DNA from: Allocatelliglobosispora scoriae
GTDB lineage: Bacteria; Actinomycetota; Actinomycetes; Mycobacteriales; Micromonosporaceae
Length of the DNA stretch: 64,000 bases
NCBI RefSeq assembly: GCF_014204945.1
Contig: NZ_JACHMN010000002.1
Coordinates: forward strand, 4,177,001 to 4,241,000
Direction: 5' to 3'
The position numbers were made by a program, and so were the translations under genes. Below, one piece after another: positions 1 to 9,333 of the stretch. Position 1 is the stretch's first letter, and each line of letters begins with the position of its first letter. The notes under the pieces were generated by a model. The model was not told the DNA's origin, made no database searches, and saw nothing but the letters and a program-made list of their open reading frames with translations.

Positions 1-705
1 CGCCTCCAGGGTCATGCCGACATAGGCGACCGGCACGCCCTGGACGATCCGCAGCGAGATCGGGTCGAGGATCGGCAGCTTGGTGTGCTTGTCGAGAACG
101 TTTGCAGCGAGGTAGCGGAAGTCCGCTCCGCTGAACCCGTCGCCGTCGGCGCAGCCGTCGGTCGGGTGACAGCCGCCGCGCTGCAGGCGCTTGAGCTCGG
201 TGATGCCCTCGTCGAACTCGTGGTTGCCCACGGAGCTCAGGTCGAGCCCGGCGTTGTTCATCAGCTCGATCGCCGGCTCGTCGTGGAACGCGGCGCTGAC
301 CAGCGGCGACGCGCCGACGAGGTCACCGGCGCCGACGGTCAGCGACGACTTGCCCGCTGCCGTCGCCTCCGAGCGCAGCCGCTTCACCAGCGTGGTGAGG
401 TACTCCGCGCCACCCGCGGGAGTGCCGTTCACCGCCGCGCCGCTGCCGGTCGGCGGGTCGATGGCGCCGTGGAAGTCGTTGAACGCGAGCAGGTTGCCGC
501 GCGCGGTGAGGGCCTGTGCCGTGGCCGCCCCGTAGGTCACCGAGACGGGGGTCATCGGGGTCCAGCGCTCCGCAGCCGCAGTGGGCTGCGAATTCGCCAG
601 CGGTAGCGTGGCGATGACCGCGGCAGCGAGGGCGGGAACGCCCAGGGTGCGAACGAGGCGGGTAAGCCTGGTTTGCGGTTGCCTCTGCCGACCAAGATCG
701 GACAT
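1..705 (-). CDS. Secreted 5'-nucleotidase / metallophosphatase, N-terminal part (runs off left edge)
   Basis: The first 235 codons of a bifunctional metallophosphatase/5'-nucleotidase (UshA/CpdB-like), an exported enzyme that removes phosphate from nucleotides outside the membrane. Residues about 14-45 form a basic then hydrophobic signal peptide ending near an Ala-rich site. The metal-binding motifs of the calcineurin-like fold are present in order: NDFHG at 76-80, GAGD at 125-128 and GNHEFDEG at 160-167. The rest of the phosphatase domain and the C-terminal substrate domain lie outside the window. The ATG at 705 has GGAGG eight bases upstream. It is divergent from the helicase gene, with about 130 bp between the two starts. 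No stop codon is reached, so the gene is cut by the window edge, not broken. The family call is firm; the exact substrate is not known. Confidence 0.9.
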   Translation of the reverse strand, partial: MSDLGRQRQPQTRLTRLVRTLGVPALAAAVIATLPLANSQPTAAAERWTPMTPVSVTYGAATAQALTARGNLLAFNDFHGAIDPPTGSGAAVNGTPAGGAEYLTTLVKRLRSEATAAGKSSLTVGAGDLVGASPLVSAAFHDEPAIELMNNAGLDLSSVGNHEFDEGITELKRLQRGGCHPTDGCADGDGFSGADFRYLAANVLDKHTKLPILDPISLRIVQGVPVAYVGMTLEA

Positions 706-794
706 TGGGGATGCCTCCGATAGGAAGGGAAACGATCGTCACCGATCATCATGGTGCTCCGGAGGTAACAGCGCCAGGAGCGTTCGGTGTTGTC

Positions 795-826
795 TTGATG
801 GCGATGTCGGTGCGCCGGAATAGACT
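795..826 (+). promoter_or_regulatory. Putative leaderless promoter of pcrA
   Basis: A -10 like TAGACT lies at 821-826, with a weak -35 candidate TTGATG at 795-800 (spacing 20, longer than ideal). The -10 would start transcription near 833, three bases before the ATG at 836, and there is no Shine-Dalgarno sequence. This matches the leaderless pattern common in actinobacteria. Confidence 0.4.
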
Positions 827-835
827 CGGCGCACC

Positions 836-3223
836 ATGCATGCACTCTTTGACCTCCCCGCAGCCACACCCGCTGAGAGCGCCGCTTCGCCGTCGGCGGC
901 CGTCGTGCCGTCATCGCCGGAGCCGAGACGCCCGGCCGTCGATCCGGAGAAGCTGCTGGAGGGTCTCAACGACCCGCAGCGTGCAGCCGTCATGCACAGC
1001 GGATCGCCGCTGCTGATCGTGGCGGGCGCCGGCTCCGGCAAGACCCGGGTGCTGACGCAGCGCATCGCCTACCTGCTCGCCGCGCGCCACGTGCACCCGG
1101 GCGAGGTGCTGGCGATCACGTTCACCAACAAGGCGGCCGGCGAGCTCAAGGAGCGGGTCGCGCAGGCGGTCGGCCCCCGGGCCAGGATGATGTGGGTCTC
1201 CACCTTCCACTCGTCCTGCCTGCGGATCCTGCGTGCCGAGCACGAGCACGCCGGGCTGAAGAGCACCTTCTCGATCTATGACGCGGACGACTCGCGGCGG
1301 CTGATGACGATGGTCTCCCGGGAGCTCGACATCGATCCCAAGCGCTACCCGCCGCGCGGGCTCGCGGCGCAGGTCAGCAACTTGAAAAACGAGCTGATCG
1401 ACCCGGAGTCCTTCACCCCGGCGGGCCCGCAGCAGCGCATCCTCGGCGAGGTCTACACGCTCTACCAGGCGAAGCTGGCGCAGGCGCACGCGCTGGACTT
1501 CGACGACATCATCATGCGCACCGTCCACCTGCTCCAGTCGCACCCCGACATCGCGGAGAAATATCGCCGCCGCTTCCAGCACGTCCTCGTCGACGAGTAT
1601 CAGGACACCAACCACGCGCAGTACACGCTGGTCAAGGAGCTGGTCGGCCAGACCGGCGAGCTCTGCGTCGTCGGTGACGCCGATCAGTCGATCTACGCGT
1701 TCCGCGGTGCCACGATCCGCAACATCCTGGAGTTCGAGCGCGACTACCCGCAGGCGCGCACGATCCTGCTGGAGCAGAATTACCGCTCCACCCAGACGAT
1801 CCTCACCGCCGCCAACGCGGTGATCGACCGCAACACCGGCCGCAAGGCCAAGCGGCTCTGGTCCGACCAGGGCGAGGGCGAGCGGATCGTCGGCTATGTC
1901 GCCGACACCGAGCACTCCGAGGCCGACTGGGTCGCCCGCCAGATCGACAAGCTCGCCGACGCCGGTGAGGCGCGCCCGGGTGACGTCGCCGTCTTCTACC
2001 GCACCAACGCGCAGTCCCGCGTCTTCGAAGAGGTCTTCATCCGCTTCGGCCTGCCCTACAAGGTCGTCGGCGGTGTCCGCTTCTACGAGCGCAAGGAGGT
2101 CCGTGACGCGCTCGCCTACCTGCGGTCGGTCTCCAACCTCGACGACACGGTCTCGGTGCGCCGCATCATCAACACGCCCAAGCGCGGGATCGGCGAGCGG
2201 GCTGAGGCGTGCGTCGAGGCGCTCGCCTCCCGCGACCGGATCTCGTTCGGCGCCGCGATGCGCCGCGCGGGTGAGGCGCCGGGCATCTCCGCGCGCGCGG
2301 CCAACTCGATCGGCGGGCTGGTGGAGCTGCTCGACGAGGCGCGGGTGCTCGCCGAGACCGCCCCGCCGGAGCAGGTTCTGGAGCTGCTGCTGTCGCGCTC
2401 GGGCCTGCTCGCCGAGCTGGAGACGAGCGTCGATCCACAGGACGAGGGCCGCCTGGAGAACCTGCAGGAGCTCGTCAGCGTCGCCCGCGAATACACCGAG
2501 CGGCTCGAGGCGTCCGAGGGCGATGAGCTGCCCACCCTCGCGGGGTTCCTGGAGCAGGTCGCGCTGGTCGCCGACTCCGACCAGGTCCCCGAGGACGATC
2601 CGGACCACCAGGGCGTGGTCACGCTGATGACGCTGCACACGGCGAAAGGGCTGGAGTTCCCGGTCGTCTTCCTCACCGGTCTCGAGGACGGCGTCTTCCC
2701 GCACCAGCGCAGCCTCGGCGACGCCAAGGAGCTGGAGGAGGAGCGGCGCCTCGCCTATGTCGGGATCACCCGCGCCCGCCGGCGCCTCTTCCTCAGCCGG
2801 GCGGTGACGAGGTCCGCCTGGGGGCAGCCGTCCTACAATCCGGCGTCGCGGTTCCTGGAGGAGCTGCCGCCCGAGGTGACGGATTGGGAGCGCACCCAGG
2901 GGGCGTACACCTCATGGGGTGGTGGGATCGGCGGGCGTGAGCGCAACGCGGGCGCGACCAGCACCTTCACCGGCGGCACGAGCCGCGCCGCGGCGATCGC
3001 CTCCAAGATCGGGATCGACCCGTCGAAGCTCGCGACCGCGAGCGACCTCGCGGCCGCCTCGGTGCCGTCGCTGGCGGCGGGCGACCGGGTGCTGCACCAG
3101 CGCTACGGCATGGGCCGGGTGCTCGCGGTCGAGGGCAACGGCCCGCGCGCGCAGGCTCAGGTCGACTTCGGCGAGCAGACCGTCTGGCTCGTCCTTCGCC
3201 ACGCCTCCATCGAAAAGATCTGA
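836..3223 (+). CDS. pcrA: ATP-dependent DNA helicase PcrA/UvrD
   Basis: A 795-residue SF1A 3'-5' helicase acting in nucleotide excision repair, replication restart and RNA polymerase backtracking. Walker A GAGSGKT is at 64-70, Walker B DEYQD at 253-257, followed by the EQNYRST motif and the helicase motifs V-VI (TLHTAKGLEF, then VGITRARRRL). The last ~45 residues (from about 749, GDRVLHQRYGMGRV) are the Tudor-like domain that in PcrA/UvrD binds RNA polymerase. Length and order are those of a complete actinobacterial PcrA. About 40 residues of low-complexity N-terminus precede the core. The ATG at 836 is chosen because a -10 element ends ten bases upstream (leaderless). It converges with folD across a long palindrome. 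Confidence 0.96.
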   Translation: MHALFDLPAATPAESAASPSAAVVPSSPEPRRPAVDPEKLLEGLNDPQRAAVMHSGSPLLIVAGAGSGKTRVLTQRIAYLLAARHVHPGEVLAITFTNKAAGELKERVAQAVGPRARMMWVSTFHSSCLRILRAEHEHAGLKSTFSIYDADDSRRLMTMVSRELDIDPKRYPPRGLAAQVSNLKNELIDPESFTPAGPQQRILGEVYTLYQAKLAQAHALDFDDIIMRTVHLLQSHPDIAEKYRRRFQHVLVDEYQDTNHAQYTLVKELVGQTGELCVVGDADQSIYAFRGATIRNILEFERDYPQARTILLEQNYRSTQTILTAANAVIDRNTGRKAKRLWSDQGEGERIVGYVADTEHSEADWVARQIDKLADAGEARPGDVAVFYRTNAQSRVFEEVFIRFGLPYKVVGGVRFYERKEVRDALAYLRSVSNLDDTVSVRRIINTPKRGIGERAEACVEALASRDRISFGAAMRRAGEAPGISARAANSIGGLVELLDEARVLAETAPPEQVLELLLSRSGLLAELETSVDPQDEGRLENLQELVSVAREYTERLEASEGDELPTLAGFLEQVALVADSDQVPEDDPDHQGVVTLMTLHTAKGLEFPVVFLTGLEDGVFPHQRSLGDAKELEEERRLAYVGITRARRRLFLSRAVTRSAWGQPSYNPASRFLEELPPEVTDWERTQGAYTSWGGGIGGRERNAGATSTFTGGTSRAAAIASKIGIDPSKLATASDLAAASVPSLAAGDRVLHQRYGMGRVLAVEGNGPRAQAQVDFGEQTVWLVLRHASIEKI

Positions 3224-3330
3224 GAGCGGCCCGTCAATCGGCGCCTGGCGGCGTTGCTCGTCGCCTTGTGTCCAAAGGGCGCACACGGCGGCGCCGCGCG
3301 CCTTGCCGGCCGCCAATTGACGGGCGCTCT
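3224..3330. repeat. Long imperfect palindrome between convergent pcrA and folD (bidirectional terminator candidate)
   Basis: This 107-bp stretch is an imperfect inverted repeat. The outer arms, about 3224-3249 and 3305-3330, pair over roughly 25 bp with a few mismatches (core CCGTCAAT / ATTGACGG), and the GC-rich centre pairs loosely. It begins right after the pcrA stop and its right arm runs into the folD stop codon. No T-run follows, so termination by a long hairpin or an RNA-processing role is inferred. Confidence 0.65.
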
Positions 3331-4192
3331 ACGCTTCGGCGAGGGTGACCACGTTGGCGAGCAGCATCGCCCGGGTCATCAGGCCGACGCCGCCGGGGTT
3401 GGGGGAGAGGTGCCCCGCGACCTCGGCGACGGCCGGGTCGACGTCGCCGAGCAGCCGTGCCTTGCCGTCCGGGTCGGCCGACTCGACGCGCGTCACGCCC
3501 ACGTCCAGTACGGCGGCGCCGGGCCGCACCATCTCAGGCTTGATGAGGTGGGGGACGCCCGCGGCCGCCACGATGATGTCCGCGCGCCGGGTGTGCGCCG
3601 CGAGGTCCCGGGTGCCCGTGTGGCAGAGAGTGACCGTGGCGTTCTCGCTGCGCCGGGTGAGCAGGAGCCCCAGCGGCCGCCCGACGGTGGTGCCCCGGCC
3701 GACCACGACCACCTCGGCTCCGTCGAGCGGCACGCCATAGCGGCGGAGCAGCTCGACGATCCCGAGGGGCGTGCACGGCAGCGGTGCGGCGACGCCGAGC
3801 ACGAGGCGGCCGAGACTGATCGGGTGCAGCCCGTCGGCGTCCTTGGCGGGGTCGATGAGCTCGAGCACCCGGTTCTCGTCCAGCCCCCGCGGCAGGGGCA
3901 GCTGCACGATGAACCCGGTGCAGGCGGGGTCCGCGTTGAGCTCGGCGACGGCTGCCTCGACCTGGGCCTGGGTCGCATCGGCGGGCAGGTCGACGCGGAT
4001 GGAGGCGATGCCGACCTCGGCGCAGTCGCGGTGCTTGCCGGCCACGTAGGCACGGGAACCCGGATCGTCACCGACCAGCACGGTCGCGAGCCCGGGCGTG
4101 ATGCCTCGTGCGGCGAGCGCCGTGACGCGGGAGCGGAGCTCGTCCTTGACCGCCGCAGCGGTCGCCTTGCCGTCCAGGATCGTTGCGGTCAC
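3329..4192 (-). CDS. folD: Bifunctional methylenetetrahydrofolate dehydrogenase / cyclohydrolase FolD
   Basis: A 287-residue cytosolic enzyme interconverting 5,10-methylene-THF, 5,10-methenyl-THF and 10-formyl-THF, the one-carbon donor used by PurN and PurH encoded further on. The YxxxK catalytic element (YVAGK) lies near residue 50. The NADP-binding signature [11 protein letters not shown] is at about 165-175. The C-terminal family signature appears as PGGVGLMT near 263-270, where most homologues have PGGVGPMT. Length is typical. It is a single gene, convergent with pcrA, with a stop codon inside the shared palindrome. Strong family match. Confidence 0.96.
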   Translation of the reverse strand: MTATILDGKATAAAVKDELRSRVTALAARGITPGLATVLVGDDPGSRAYVAGKHRDCAEVGIASIRVDLPADATQAQVEAAVAELNADPACTGFIVQLPLPRGLDENRVLELIDPAKDADGLHPISLGRLVLGVAAPLPCTPLGIVELLRRYGVPLDGAEVVVVGRGTTVGRPLGLLLTRRSENATVTLCHTGTRDLAAHTRRADIIVAAAGVPHLIKPEMVRPGAAVLDVGVTRVESADPDGKARLLGDVDPAVAEVAGHLSPNPGGVGLMTRAMLLANVVTLAEA

Positions 4193-4626
4193 GTGGCCAG
4201 ATCCTACCGACCGCCCCGGCGGCGGCGACCTCGGCCATTCATGATCGAAGTACTATCGATGTTGTTATGACTTTATGAACAAGCTCACCCTGTGTGCTCT
4301 GCGTTAATCGATTCCACAGCGTGAGACGACAAATAGGCACATAATTTCTGGGTTGCTACGACGGAGGAGCACGGACCTCTCTCGGCGACAGCGGCACGGG
4401 TTACGGCCTATTACGACATAATCCGGTACTATTCGCCCGACCGGCTGGGCGGCGTCCTAATACCAGGACGAGGGGAAGACAGGCAAGTCAACGTGCACCG
4501 ATCGTCACTGACCTGTGATAGTCGAAGTTGTGCGGGCCACCTGCTCCGACCTACCTTTGCCGGACGTTGTGCGGTCGCCACCCCTCGCGGTGGTGACTAC
4601 GCAGCGTGAGGACATGAGGAGGCTCA
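4193..4626. promoter_or_regulatory. 434-bp divergent intergenic region upstream of folD and the oligopeptide operon
   Basis: No gene is supported here. Its first half is noticeably A+T-richer than the surroundings (around 4240-4440), as expected for a promoter region. Several -10-like hexamers can be picked out around 4410-4435 but none with a convincing -35, so I do not place a start site. A clear ribosome binding site AGGAGG lies at 4617-4622, four bases before the ATG at 4627. Confidence 0.5.
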
Positions 4627-6261
4627 ATGCAGGTTCGTAGGCTCGCTTCTTGGACCGCGATCCCGCTCGTCGCAGCGCTCGGCTTGGCGGCCTGCGGTAG
4701 CGGCAGCGACAGTGGTGGCAGCTCGGCCGGTGTGGTGAGGATCGGCATCGCCGAGCCCAAGCACCTGATCCCGACCAACACCTCGGAGGTCAGCGGTTCT
4801 CAGGTGCTGGCGGCGCTCTTCGCGCCGCTGGTCGACTTCGACGCGGACAACAAGCCCGTCGAGGTGCAGGCCGAGTCGGTCAAGACGACCGACAACAAGG
4901 TCTGGACGATCAAGCTCAAGGACGGCTGGACCTTCCACAACGGTGAGAAGGTCACGTCCGACAGCTACATCAACGCCTGGAACTACGGCGCCTACGGCCC
5001 GAACGCCCAGGACAACAACTACTTCTTCGAGAAGATCGACGGCTACGCCGCGATGAACCCGCTCGACCCCGACGGTACGGGTCCGCAGACCGCGCCGGCG
5101 CCGTCCGCCAACAAGCTCAAGGGCCTGGCGAAGGTCGACGACACGACGTTCACGGTGACGCTGAGCGCGCCGTTCAGCGAGTTCAAGTCGATCATCGGCT
5201 ACACCGCCTTCTACGCGCTGCCGCAGGCGGCGTGGGAGTCCGAGGGCAAGCTGAAGGCCGACTTCGAGAACGCGCCGATCGGCAACGGCCCCTTCAAGAT
5301 GAAGGGCACCTGGAAGCACGACCAGCAGATCGAGGTCGAGAAGTACGACGGCTACGCCGGCTCCGTCAAGCCGACGATCTCCGGTGCGCAGTTCAAGGTC
5401 TACCAGCAGCCCTCGGCCGAGTACGCCGCGCTGCTCGCCAACGACAACGACGTGATGAAGGCGATCCCCGCCGAGAACCTGTCGACCGTCGAGGGCGACC
5501 TCGGTGACCGCTACCTGCACAGCCCGGCCTCGGCGCTGAGCATCCTGGCGTTCCCGACCTACGACAAGAACTACTCGAACCCGAACGTCCGCAAGGCCAT
5601 CTCGATGGCGATCGACCGCGACGCGATCGTGACCCAGATCTTCAAGGGCACGCAGAAGTCGGCGCGCTCGTTCGTCTCCCCGGTGGTGGCGGGTTACCGC
5701 GACAACACCTGCGGTGCGGCGTGCGAGTACAAGCCGGGCGACGCCAAGACGCTCTACCAGGCCAACCAGGGTCCGGCGAAGCTCACCATCAGCTACAACG
5801 CCGATGGCGCCGGTAACAAGGACTGGGTCGAGGCGACCTGCAACCAGCTCAAGACCAACCTCGGCGTCGACTGCACCGCGCTCGCCGAGCCGAAGTTCGC
5901 CGACCTGCTGACCAAGGTCCAGAACAAGGAAGCGGTCGGCATGTTCCGGATGGGCTGGTCCATGGACTACCCGTCGATGGAGAACTACCTCGGCCCGCTC
6001 TACACCACGCGCGGCTCGTCGAACTACTACGGCTACAGCAACCCGGCCTTCGACGCCCTGGTGGCGGAGGGCTCGGCGGCTGCGACGCAGGAGGCGGCGA
6101 TCGCCAAGTACCAGCAGGCCGAGGACATCCTCGCGCAGGATCTGCCGGTGCTCCCGCTGCGCTTCGGCCAGAACAACTACGGCATCTCGACCAAGGTCAA
6201 GAATGTCGAGATCGACCTCTTCAACCGGGTCGACCTGATGAAGATCGAATACATCGGCTAG
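4627..6261 (+). CDS. Oligopeptide ABC transporter substrate-binding lipoprotein (SBP family 5)
   Basis: A 544-residue extracellular binding protein (OppA/DppA type) that captures peptides for the importer encoded downstream. A signal peptide ends in the lipobox LAAC at 20-23, so Cys23 is probably lipidated and anchors the protein to the membrane. A Gly/Ser linker follows, then the family-5 fold with the usual Asp/Asn-rich and aromatic segments (for example ALSLWTFHNG-like motif near residue 100, written WTFHNGEKV here). It is first of five co-oriented genes. A stable hairpin after the stop separates it from the permease genes, which is common where the binding protein is made in excess. Ligand specificity cannot be read from the sequence. 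Confidence 0.93.
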   Translation: MQVRRLASWTAIPLVAALGLAACGSGSDSGGSSAGVVRIGIAEPKHLIPTNTSEVSGSQVLAALFAPLVDFDADNKPVEVQAESVKTTDNKVWTIKLKDGWTFHNGEKVTSDSYINAWNYGAYGPNAQDNNYFFEKIDGYAAMNPLDPDGTGPQTAPAPSANKLKGLAKVDDTTFTVTLSAPFSEFKSIIGYTAFYALPQAAWESEGKLKADFENAPIGNGPFKMKGTWKHDQQIEVEKYDGYAGSVKPTISGAQFKVYQQPSAEYAALLANDNDVMKAIPAENLSTVEGDLGDRYLHSPASALSILAFPTYDKNYSNPNVRKAISMAIDRDAIVTQIFKGTQKSARSFVSPVVAGYRDNTCGAACEYKPGDAKTLYQANQGPAKLTISYNADGAGNKDWVEATCNQLKTNLGVDCTALAEPKFADLLTKVQNKEAVGMFRMGWSMDYPSMENYLGPLYTTRGSSNYYGYSNPAFDALVAEGSAAATQEAAIAKYQQAEDILAQDLPVLPLRFGQNNYGISTKVKNVEIDLFNRVDLMKIEYIG

Positions 6262-6280
6262 CCCAGCCGTAGCTCTCTTG

Positions 6281-6318
6281 TGGCGCTGTCCGGTCCCTTC
6301 CGGAGCCGGACAGCGCCA
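6281..6318 (+). terminator. Hairpin between binding-protein and permease genes (attenuator / mRNA stabiliser)
   Basis: Perfect 13-bp stem, TGGCGCTGTCCGG at 6281-6293 pairing with 6306-6318, without a T-run. Placed 20 bp after the binding-protein stop and 80 bp before the permease gene, it probably lets most transcripts end or be trimmed there. Confidence 0.7.
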
Positions 6319-6400
6319 CAGTCATGTCCGGCCAAGTTCTGCCACCCCCAATTTGGCGGAATCCACCGGGAACCCTCCCAAATACGGAGAGACTTGACAC

Positions 6401-7324
6401 ATGTTCCGCTTCATCGTGCGGCGCCTGCTCCAGGGGGTACTCACCTTCTTCGGGGCCACGCTGGTCGTATTCGCGCTGATGTTCGCCGGTCAGGGCGATC
6501 CGATCCAGGCGCTCGCCGGTGAGAAACCGGTCAGCGCGTCGCAGCGCGCCCAGCTCACCGAGCGTTTCCACCTCAACGACGGCTTCTTCCAGCGCTACTA
6601 CTACTTCCTGCGGGATCTCTTCAGCGGCGACATCCTGAACTTCAACGGCCAGCCGGTCTTCGACCGTCTCGGCGAAGCGCTGCTCCTCACCAGCAAGGTC
6701 GCCCTCATCGCGATCATCGCGACCGTGCTCTTCGGTGTCACCGCCGGCGTCATCTCGGCGCTGCGGCGCGGCGGCATCTTCGACAACTCCACGCTGATCC
6801 TGACCCTGATCGTCATCGGCATCCCGGCGATCGTGCTGGCGCCGCTCGCGCAGTTCATCTTCGGCATCAAGTGGAAGATCTTCCCGGTCATCTACACCTC
6901 CGACCAGCCGGTCTGGTCGTTGATCCTGCCCGGCCTCGTGCTCGGCTCGCTCTCCCTGGCGACGGCGATGCGGCTCACGAGGGCCTCGGTGGGGGAGAAC
7001 CTCCGGGCCGACTACGTGCGGACCGCGACCTCCAAGGGCATGACCCGCAAGCGGGTGATCGGCGTACACGTGCTGCGCAACTCGCTGATCCCGATCGTCA
7101 CCTTCCTCGGTGTGGAGCTCGGCAACCTGATGGGCGGTGCGATCGTCACCGAGGGCATCTTCAACATCCCGGGGATCGGCGGGCTGCTCTACCGCGCGAT
7201 CGGCGTCGAGGACGGCCCGACGGTGGTCACCATCGTCAGCGTCCTGGTGATCATCTACATCGTGGTGAACCTGATCGTGGACCTCCTCTACGCCGTACTC
7301 GACCCGAGGATCCGTTATGAGTGA
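6401..7324 (+). CDS. Peptide ABC transporter permease (OppB/DppB type)
   Basis: A 307-residue integral membrane protein, one half of the transport channel. The N-terminal segment (RFIVRRLLQGVLTFFGATLVVFALM) is the first helix typical of OppB/DppB, followed by a periplasm-side loop and five further hydrophobic segments. The cytoplasmic EAA-type loop that docks onto the ATPases is at about residues 199-235 (LRADYVRTATSKG onward). GGAGAG about ten bases upstream supports the ATG. It overlaps the next permease gene by 8 bp, implying coupled translation. Complete and ordinary for the family. Confidence 0.94.
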   Translation: MFRFIVRRLLQGVLTFFGATLVVFALMFAGQGDPIQALAGEKPVSASQRAQLTERFHLNDGFFQRYYYFLRDLFSGDILNFNGQPVFDRLGEALLLTSKVALIAIIATVLFGVTAGVISALRRGGIFDNSTLILTLIVIGIPAIVLAPLAQFIFGIKWKIFPVIYTSDQPVWSLILPGLVLGSLSLATAMRLTRASVGENLRADYVRTATSKGMTRKRVIGVHVLRNSLIPIVTFLGVELGNLMGGAIVTEGIFNIPGIGGLLYRAIGVEDGPTVVTIVSVLVIIYIVVNLIVDLLYAVLDPRIRYE

Positions 7325-8282
7325 TTTCGAGACCGTCGGCGCCACCGAGCTGCACTCGGCCACCCCCGGCCTGGCGGGCGAGCCCGGCGCGCCCGGCCAG
7401 CCCACCACGCCGTCGGAGCAGGCGAAGGTACGCAGTGCCGCCGCCGACGCCTGGCGGGTGCTGCGGCGCAATCCGATCTTCTGGATCGCCTCGCTGATCG
7501 CCGTCGTCGTCATCGTGATGGCCTGCTGGCCGTCACTGTTCACCAGCGCCGATCCCAACGCGTGCAGCCTGGACAAGCAGATGGCGGCACCGAGCGGCTC
7601 CGCGATCTTCGGTTACAACTTCCAAGGCTGCGACGTGTACGCCCACGCGGTCTACGGCGCCCGCAACTCGCTGCTGGTGGGTGGCGGTGCCGCGATCCTC
7701 GCCGGGATCATCGCCATGGTCATCGGCATGCTCTCCGGATACTTCGGCGGCTGGGCCGACGCGATCATCTCCCGGATGGTCGACATCGTCCTGGCGATCC
7801 CCCTGCTTCTCGGCGCGATCGTGCTGATGAAGCGGGTGCCGACCGGCAACCAGGGGCTGCGCGTCGCGACGCTCATCCTCATCCTCGGCCTGCTCGGCTG
7901 GACGACCGCCGCCCGCGTGGTGCGGTCCTCGGTGATCACGGCGAAGCAGCAGGACTACGTGTCGGCGGCCCGGATGCTCGGTGCCGGCAACGGCCGGATC
8001 ATGTGGCGGCACATGCTGCCCAACGTGGTCGCGCCGTTCCTCGTGATCATCACGATCGCGCTGGGCGCCTTCATCGCCAGCGAGGCGACGCTCTCCTTCC
8101 TCGGCGTGGGCCTGAAACCGCCCAGCATCTCGTGGGGCATCGACATCTCCGACTCGCGCGGTCACATGCGGGAGAAGGTGACGCCGCTCGCCGTACCCTC
8201 CATGTTCTTGGCCTTGACCGTGCTCGCGTTCATCATGCTCGGCGACGCGATCCGCGACGCCTTCGACCCGAAGCTGCGGTGA
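7317..8282 (+). CDS. Peptide ABC transporter permease (OppC/DppC type)
   Basis: A 321-residue partner permease. It has a hydrophilic, Pro/Ala-rich N-terminus of about 40 residues, one isolated helix near 55-75 and then five helices. The EAA loop is at about residues 213-237 (DYVSAARMLGAGNGR onward). As in other OppC proteins, the region after the first helix is extracytoplasmic and carries two cysteines (near the CSLDKQ and QGCDVY segments) that could form a disulfide, which is my inference. The start ATG lies inside the end of the preceding permease gene. Confidence 0.94.
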   Translation: MSDFETVGATELHSATPGLAGEPGAPGQPTTPSEQAKVRSAAADAWRVLRRNPIFWIASLIAVVVIVMACWPSLFTSADPNACSLDKQMAAPSGSAIFGYNFQGCDVYAHAVYGARNSLLVGGGAAILAGIIAMVIGMLSGYFGGWADAIISRMVDIVLAIPLLLGAIVLMKRVPTGNQGLRVATLILILGLLGWTTAARVVRSSVITAKQQDYVSAARMLGAGNGRIMWRHMLPNVVAPFLVIITIALGAFIASEATLSFLGVGLKPPSISWGIDISDSRGHMREKVTPLAVPSMFLALTVLAFIMLGDAIRDAFDPKLR

Positions 8283-8289
8283 GGACCAG

Positions 8290-9333
8290 ATGACTGACAT
8301 CTCTGTGAGCGGTGGGCCCGCGGCCCACGCCGACCGCTTCGGCGGCGGGCACCTGCTGGAGGTCGACAACCTCTTCGTCGAGTTCCACACCCGCGACGGC
8401 GTCGCCAAGGTGATCAACGGAGTCTCCTACCACCTCAACCCCGGCGAGGTGCTGGCGGTGCTGGGGGAGTCCGGCTCGGGCAAGTCCGTCACCGCGCAGA
8501 CGATCATGGGCATCCTCGACATGCCGCCGGGCAGGATCACGGGCGGCCGGATCCTCCTGGAGGGCCGGGACCTGCTCGCGATGAGCGCCGACGAGCGGCG
8601 GCAGATCCGCGGCGCGGAGATCTCGATGATCTTCCAGGACGCGCTGAGCGCGCTCAACCCGGTCTTCAACGTCGGTTACCAGATCTCGGAGACGCTGCGG
8701 CGCCGGGCCGGGATGTCCAAGTCGGACGCGACCCGCCGGGCGATCGAGCTGATGGAGCTGGTGAAGATCCCGGGCGCCAAGGACCGGATCAAGGACTACC
8801 CCCACCAGTTCTCCGGCGGTATGCGGCAGCGCGTCATGATCGCGATGGCGCTCGCCATGGACCCGAAGGTGCTCATCGCCGACGAGCCGACGACCGCGCT
8901 CGACGTCACGGTGCAGGCGCAGATCATGGATCTCCTCGCCGGTCTGCGCCGCGATCTCAACATGGCGATGATCCTGATCACCCACGACCTCGGCGTCGTC
9001 GCCGACGTGGCGGACCGGATCGCCGTCATGTACGCCGGCCGCATCGTCGAGCACGCCGACGTGCGCGCCCTCTACAAGCAGCCCGCCCACCCGTACACGA
9101 AAGGGCTGCTGGAGTCGATCCCGCGCCTGGACCACAAGGGCACCGAGCTCGCCACGATCAAGGGCCTGCCGCCCAACCTGATGCGCCCGCCGACCGGCTG
9201 CGCGTTCCACCCCCGGTGCCCCTATGCGAAGGACATCTGCGTCACCGAGGTGCCGGTCTCGCTGGAGCTGGGCGAAGGCCGCACCAGCGCCTGCCACTTT
9301 GCGAAGGAGCTGCTCGATGGCCGTCTCTCCTGA
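8290..9333 (+). CDS. Peptide ABC transporter ATP-binding protein (OppD/DppD type)
   Basis: A 347-residue cytoplasmic ATPase powering the importer. Walker A GESGSGKS is at 59-66. It also has the ABC signature FSGGMRQRV, Walker B LIADEPTTALD and a switch histidine in ILITHDLGVVAD. The C-terminal oligopeptide-transporter extension has the conserved Cys cluster (CAFHPRCPYAKDIC), which in OppD/DppD relatives can hold an Fe-S cluster. It follows the permease gene by 7 bp, and its 3' end overlaps the start of the partner ATPase by 17 bp. Confidence 0.95.
   Translation: MTDISVSGGPAAHADRFGGGHLLEVDNLFVEFHTRDGVAKVINGVSYHLNPGEVLAVLGESGSGKSVTAQTIMGILDMPPGRITGGRILLEGRDLLAMSADERRQIRGAEISMIFQDALSALNPVFNVGYQISETLRRRAGMSKSDATRRAIELMELVKIPGAKDRIKDYPHQFSGGMRQRVMIAMALAMDPKVLIADEPTTALDVTVQAQIMDLLAGLRRDLNMAMILITHDLGVVADVADRIAVMYAGRIVEHADVRALYKQPAHPYTKGLLESIPRLDHKGTELATIKGLPPNLMRPPTGCAFHPRCPYAKDICVTEVPVSLELGEGRTSACHFAKELLDGRLS

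Noticed and set aside
85-606. A plus-strand open frame of 173 residues at the left edge
   Set aside because: It lies antisense to the 5'-nucleotidase, whose metal motifs are intact on the minus strand, and its composition is that of a GC-rich shadow frame.
911-2704. A 597-residue minus-strand frame inside pcrA
   Set aside because: Full overlap with a well-conserved helicase; the translation is Arg/Leu/Val/Gly-rich without any motif.
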